From contig LUGG01000033.1 in the NCBI GenBank assembly GCA_001683735.1, positions 62,001 through 126,000 of the forward strand: a DNA stretch of 64,000 nt. Reading direction: 5' to 3'. How positions within the stretch are numbered: the first letter of the stretch is position 1; each line of letters opens with the position of its first letter. The notes beneath the pieces are model-generated. The model ran no database searches, was not told the origin of the DNA, and was given only the letters and a program-made list of their open reading frames with translations. Shown here one piece after another: positions 59,095-64,000 of the stretch. The DNA comes from Grifola frondosa. Its lineage: Eukaryota > Basidiomycota > Agaricomycetes > Polyporales > Grifolaceae. Both the position numbers and the translations under genes were made by a program.

Positions 59095-60319
59095 TGCTCC
59101 CTGAACCCGGATGGACCGGGTTGAGCCACGGATGGTTCATGAACACTAGTGTGACCTAACTCCATTTCTTCATCATTGTACAGCTATTCTCGTGCTCCCC
59201 CTCTCATCAGCTCCCTGATCATCTGAGGAACTGCGATCGATCGTAGAGAGCGATAATTCGTGGTCAAGAGAGCATCGAGCGGTTCGATGAAACCGCAAAC
59301 TGGATCGAGCCGAAAAACGACGGGCGACTTGAATGTTCGATGCCGCATTGGGATGCATCGGTTTCGCGGAGATTGAGCATTTTCCAATACGTCTGCGGGA
59401 TGGTTACGGTAAGAATAAGTATATCCGCGGCGATTGTTGCCGCACGCCCTATATATTTCACTGGAATTGCTGCTGAGCACAGCGCTTGCGCAATATGAAG
59501 CGACAGCACTACATACATCCATACGACGCACGGATTCAGTTAACGAGCTGAGTGGCATTAATGAATTTTACTGACATGTTGTTGAGCTCCGGCGAGACCC
59601 ACGGCACCGTTGTACAATTGATCCGGGGTGGAGCTACAACCGCTACTTTGCGCACGTACAGAAACTAGAAGTACGTGTCGCACTTCAATTCACGCTAGGC
59701 TCAATGTCGAGGACAGAGCTTACCGGTGTAGGTCCGCAGAAACCAGGGACAAGATAAATATCAATGAAGTGATTTGCCATTTACGACGGACAAGGCATAT
59801 GCTCAGAGACCTGAGAATGCTTCACAAAATATCAATTGCCGGTCAGCAGTGAGAATACTGTAGACTACTCACTGGACACAAGAAAAATGAAGAGTAGCTC
59901 GAAAGCTACCACCAACCAAACCAATGCAGAACAGCTCTGGAAATTATGAGTGAGCAAATACAGTTACAGCGATAGGAGGAGGACTGTACCGTTATCGATA
60001 TTGGATATATTGTTGGGAGGTTCAGAATGAAGTCGAGAACATAGAATCCTTGCGACCAAAAAAAGAAGGTGCCGCCGAGAATGGACGCTTCCAGACGAGT
60101 TGATATTCACGATCGAACGTGATAATGTACTCATAGAGCAGAAGAGCTGCGACAGATAGGAATGAGAAATAATTTAAGATTGTGAGCAAACCACTGACCG
60201 GGCCTGATGCATAACGATATGTTGCGATGAAGCTGTGCGGTAGTATGTCAGATGAGTAAAGACTGCCGGGCGTCACTCACAGTTGTCGATCCTGTTTGGC
60301 AGACAGCGGACGATGACAT
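59095..60319 (-). pseudogene. DUF6533 gene copy 7, exon 6-10 deletion
   Basis: ATG is at 60317-60319, but exon 1 is shifted (SSSAVCQTGS). Exon 2 keeps LLLYEYIITFDREYQLVWKR. In exon 6, LTVTIPQTYWK runs directly into MLNLRETDASQCG of the last exon at about 59381. A clean deletion therefore removed the end of exon 6, exons 7-9 and the start of exon 10. The most eroded copy. TATA TTATATC is near 60382. Confidence 0.62.
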
Positions 60320-60539
60320 GGTGTGAGTTGTCCGAACCACTTCGAAGTGAATGTTCTAGCAGAGATGAAGATATCCTGCTCTTATATCTAACACTCGAGG
60401 ACAACATCATTGAACTGCGATGTCCTCACAGTAGAACATGATTGATGGAGCTTGCTAGCGTGATTGAGACAACGAGACAGAAGGATAATCTGAATGAATA
60501 CTCGCCCAGTACACATATGGCATTCACTTAGACGCCATA

Positions 60540-62110
60540 CATATGTTGTGCGGTAGTCGAGAATGAGAAGAAACATGTAGAACCTAGCTGTCAGCAGTTG
60601 AGATGAGTAGTTTCATGCGACAAGATGGATACTTGCATAATATCGCAATCCGTATCATACATATCACCAGGACATCAGTAAGCTGAACAACAGAGATAGC
60701 ACCGCCGTTGACACAGCATCTTCTGTCAGGAACAGCGCGGAAATATGCGAGAGGGCTAACGACTGTGAATAAACAACCTAATGGTTAAACGGATACGTAG
60801 GAAGGAAGTCGAAGTATAGGCCATGTATCGCCACGGCATGTTGACAACTTGCTCAATGCGATAGGAACAAAGCTGGCGCGAGCGCGATCAAGAGCGCACG
60901 ATAATAGACGCGGAACCACGAATCGAAAGATGTGATTGGCATGATGGCGTGGAGCGATGCTTCGATATTAGACAAACGTATATACCAATGAAATACAGCG
61001 AAGCGCACCATGTGTTGTTGCTGTACGGAGCTGCAGAACTTTGGGAGACGAACTTCGGCCTCCCGGAGTGCACATCGGTGAAATATGGTCGCTCGCGACC
61101 ATGGGTCATCGAGCACAGAATACCAGTGCTAGCTCACACTGCTCCCATATGTCAGGCTGGAGTCACGACAGGGGACACGTTCCATCAGAAAGATCTGTAT
61201 GGATCATTTGGCCTTTGAATGGAAACCGAAAGGAGACTTTGGGAATGCATGGAAGAACCTGCCGCAGCATAGCAACTTGAGCGTCTGTTAAGAGTGCGTC
61301 GACGGTATGCAAGTGACGAAAATGAACAAAATACAAGCACCAAAGCTCGAAACAAGGGTATGTCGATGAAAATGCTCAAATAAGACAGAGGCTCACATAG
61401 TTACCAACAACACCACCAAACGGCACTAATATCATGCTTGAGCTCCTAGTCCACGCCAGACCAGTGTCATGTTGTGATAGCGTCCTCTGGTACAGTATAG
61501 TTCGCATATATCTGTAGTCCGTGGCGTCCATCCATGTGCGCCATTTTCGCCATCTGATCAACATCATAGGTCTCAATCTCGGCGCGATACTCCTCGCTGT
61601 CAAAGAAGTCGACGAAATCGTCGTATTCAAATATGTCGAGGGCATATTCGTGGGCATACTGCAGGAGCATGTCCGTGTGGAGCATCCTGCCGAAGGGGAA
61701 GACAGGCGGTTTTGTAACCTGCTTTGACGAGTAATTGGGAGGTGTTAAAAGAGGAGGGATTTTATGATTCCTCTCTAATCTTGTATTGGAATGTAAGTTA
61801 CGAGCGACGATAGGACGTACCGTCTACTCAAACGTATCGCACGGCTGTAGGACTCGGTGTTAGATAGGGTAGAATAGTGGGAACACGGGTATAGTATATC
61901 TTGCTGTAGGACAAATGTACCATGGTTGTAAGGTGTGTAATGCGTCAGTAAGTGCCGGTGTATCAATAGTTACTATATTTTCGGACTATTTGACTATAGA
62001 GTGAGTACTTACATGAGTTGTGCATGTGAGCAGTCGGTGCTGAGTTGCGAACGTTTCGGCGCTTAGATGGCACGGATCTCGTTGTGGTCGCGGGTGTCTA
62101 CTCTGCGAAA
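60540..62110 (-). pseudogene. S/M/L gene, copy in last block
   Basis: The S part (60590-60900) is degenerate, with the donor changed (ATGCAAGTATC). The M part (61467-61685) is compact and open: 72 codons with DMLLQYAHEYALDIFEYDDF and FFDSEEYRAEIE. The L part is nearly gone (61750-62060). It is interrupted by the transposon at 62124. Confidence 0.38.
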
Positions 62111-62114
62111 ACAT

Positions 62115-62123
62115 ACTCCAGGA
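62115..62123. repeat. Target site duplication, left (ACTCCAGGA)
   Basis: ACTCCAGGA repeats exactly at 62974-62982. The joined flank matches the ACATACTGCAGGAGATG stretch of the M-type modules (28133-28147). Confidence 0.85.
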
Positions 62124-62134
62124 TAGTCTCGAAA

Positions 62135-62268
62135 CCAGACGGTATACATAAGAACTGCGCTAGGGAAAGTGGCTGCGCCACCGAGAGCCACCGGAATAAT
62201 CCGCGCGTCACTTCGGAGTTGGGATCGGAGAGCGAAAACACCAGCACAGTCATATGTATACCGTCTGG
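62135..62268. repeat. Hairpin-forming inverted repeat in left TIR
   Basis: CCAGACGGTATACAT (62135-62149) pairs perfectly with ATGTATACCGTCTGG (62254-62268). Confidence 0.85.
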
Positions 62269-62889
62269 TGACTTTCGTATAGAGGGGGGGGGATACCCCA
62301 TTTTTGGAATGTGACGCCTGTGACTGACGCGTTACCTCACGCATCTGAAACGGTCTTGCGCGATTTGCGTTCGGTCTCTACCCTGCTCGACTTTGAGTTG
62401 TGTGCGCTGCAGCTACCTCCGCAATGTCATATTCTTTTTGTGCTGTCATAATGATACTAGCATCTGCCCCACAAGAGCTATGTCCGCCTCAACATCTACT
62501 CAGTGAGACCGGCCAAGCTTATCTCCTGCTGCAAACTCGGCCCCGACAGATTCCCACCGCCAGCAGGACATCAAGAACGCTGCGACACTTCAGACGGTGC
62601 GAGAAAGTGTCGAAGTCACACAAGTACAAGTCTAGTGATTCTCATTGAGCTCCATTGAGCTCTTCATCAGTGGAGGTTTCTTGGTTTTCAGTCCGGGTCA
62701 TTGAGCACATCGTCGTCGGGTATGTTGCCGCAGTTGAGGGAGGAAAGTAAGTTTAAAATCCAACATTGTGTGCAGAGATTTTAGATGTTAAATACAAGTG
62801 AGGAGACGACGCGACGCGACGCGCGAGTCGCGTCGGTTTCACATGAGCGTGACAAAAATGGGGTATCCCCCCCCCCTATACGAATGTCA

Positions 62890-62962
62890 CCAGACGTTCT
62901 ACCCGGGTCAGTGCTTGTGTTTTTCGCTCTCCGATTGGGGACCGACCGGGTAGAACGGCTGG
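62890..62962. repeat. Hairpin-forming inverted repeat in right TIR
   Basis: CCAGACGTTCTACCCGG (62890-62906) pairs with CCGGGTAGAACGGCTGG (62946-62962), one mismatch in 17. Confidence 0.85.
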
Positions 62963-62973
62963 TTCCGAGACTA

Positions 62974-62982
62974 ACTCCAGGA
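62974..62982. repeat. Target site duplication, right (ACTCCAGGA)
   Basis: Exact copy of 62115-62123. Confidence 0.85.
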
Positions 62983-63013
62983 GATGATGCATACGCATGA
63001 CGAGAGTTATCGA

Positions 63014-63145
63014 CGTTTAGGCGCTTCGGTGGCGCTTCGGATTTTGATGACCTAGCGCTAAGGTTAGGCTCACAGGCGCCAGCCTACAAGCGCTGCGAGA
63101 ACTGTAGGCGCTTCACTATCATCAGCGCTTAAGCGTCTTTGTTTT
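63014..63145. promoter_or_regulatory. GCGCTT/AAGCGC box cluster 5
   Basis: Densest cluster: AGGCGCTTCG, TGGCGCTTCG, TAGCGCTAAG, AGGCGCCAGC, AAGCGCTGCG, AGGCGCTTCA and CAGCGCTTAAGCG occur in about 130 bp, ahead of the last P module. Confidence 0.42.
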
Positions 63146-64000
63146 GGCTCTTCGTACCGCGGCCATAGGACACTACTTGTGTCTTGGACTACAATTGAAC
63201 GATCTTCAACATGCATCCTCGCGGTAGCTTAAGCCATCTCGCCTGATCTATCTATGTACTGAAGACCTTTATCAATATTATAGATTGCATGAACTACTCT
63301 TCAAGGAACTCCAGAGATAGGCGTCCTACTGTGTGCACGAATGAACGGAATGGTGCCTTCAACAGTAAGCAGCACCAAGACATTAATTCGTGACTGCAAA
63401 ATGACGCTTCAGAGTTCAAACATGCTCTTTTAACTGGTGGCTGTCCTTAGGCCTGTTCCCAGAATCGCCCCCATTCTTTCGACCCCACAATGTCCGACCA
63501 TGCTCCTATACGACTCCCCATCCATCTGGACGACATCCACCCGAGGCTGCATTTTCACAGTCAGTGGGAGAGAAGGAGGATCAGGAAGATTCATGGGCTC
63601 ATCGAGTGCATTGCTAAGCCGATAAGTCCTTCCAGGTATTCCGACCGTCCGCATTTGTTCTCATCGCCCGCGCGTAGACCGGTACGCAGTTCTAGACATA
63701 CTGCGGGACTGAATTTGTAACGTCATATATTCTTGGGAATATCGTAGGAATTGCTGGACTTAGTACGTCGATCCGCCAGTCAGTTTGAAATGTCCATGTT
63801 GAACTTCTACAGATGTCTCCCGTTCACATGCGATGTCATCCTATTGGTTCTAACGGGAATTCTGTGTGGAGAAGGGTGTATATATGGTTCAGTCCTTCGT
63901 TAACAGCCTGCGCGGCGATTTTGGGCAACACGCCTTCGCTGAGCAGGCTCAGGCAGTTACTCCTACCGTCAACAACTGCACATGCGACTGACGACCCTCT
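63146..64000 (+). pseudogene. P module copy 7, runs off the window
   Basis: Follows the P layout from the start-proximal intron (AG near 63280) onward. The donor of the constant intron is mutated (CCGATAAGT at about 63621, GT to AT). The plus-strand frame at 63437-63625 is short. 3' end outside the window. Confidence 0.38.

Larger units (their letters stand above)
62124..62973. mobile_element. Non-autonomous DNA transposon with TIRs, 850 bp
   Basis: Ends TAGTCTCGAAACCAGACG and, inverted, TAGTCTCGGAACCAGCCG match at 16 of 18 bases. The inverted similarity continues inward in patches to about 62310 and 62850 (GGATCGGAGAGCGAAAA, GGTGAC.TTCGTATAG, a G run, ATACCCCATTTTTG). The 9-bp duplication fits a Mutator-like (MULE) element better than hAT (8 bp). 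No transposase frame is present inside. Confidence 0.8.

Noticed and set aside
62400..62648. 82-codon frame inside the TIR element as a transposase
   Set aside because: Too short and no DDE-type motif. The element is treated as non-autonomous.

Overview
The window looks like nuclear DNA of an agaricomycete (mushroom-forming basidiomycete). It carries repeated multi-exon genes of the DUF6533 membrane-protein family, which is characteristic of Agaricomycetes, with introns of about 50-65 nt. It also carries a Ty3/gypsy LTR retrotransposon, a Tad-like LINE fragment and a decayed eukaryotic-type asparaginase gene. Intact single-copy genes are scarce; most of the window is a decaying, repeated gene block.

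Layout. 3-893: 3' part of a cysteine-rich (ZZ/RING-like) protein gene on +. 978-2385 and 9868-10320: first, damaged repeat block. 2386-9867: young Ty3/gypsy element with two 207-bp LTRs, broken gag and pol, and an extra intact ORF before the 3' LTR, inserted into that block. 10321-62110: array of repeat blocks. 48793-51560: internally shortened LINE. 36218-37430: asparaginase pseudogene. 62124-62973: non-autonomous DNA transposon with inverted ends and a 9-bp target duplication. 63000-64000: start of a further block.

Each block mixes the same modules. D is a ten-exon DUF6533 gene on -, with a TATA box. S/M/L is a second multi-exon, membrane-protein-like gene on -, ending just upstream of the D promoter. 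X and K are further related minus-strand modules. P is a multi-exon gene on + with a constant 53-nt intron. P starts next to a dense cluster of GCGCTT/AAGCGC boxes that also flanks the start of a divergent minus-strand module. Seven D copies are present (stop or 3' end near 978, 12531, 20184, 29811, 40412, 53191, 59095). By working out splice sites I find one copy, 40412-42018, open from start to stop (366 codons). Each other copy has at least one lesion. Copy 6 shares different lesions with copies 3, 4 and 5, which suggests exchange between copies.

Only DUF6533, the gypsy and LINE proteins, the asparaginase and the zinc-binding gene could be tied to known families. The S/M/L, X, K and P modules are described from structure alone. 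Exon coordinates were worked out by eye and have not been checked against transcripts.
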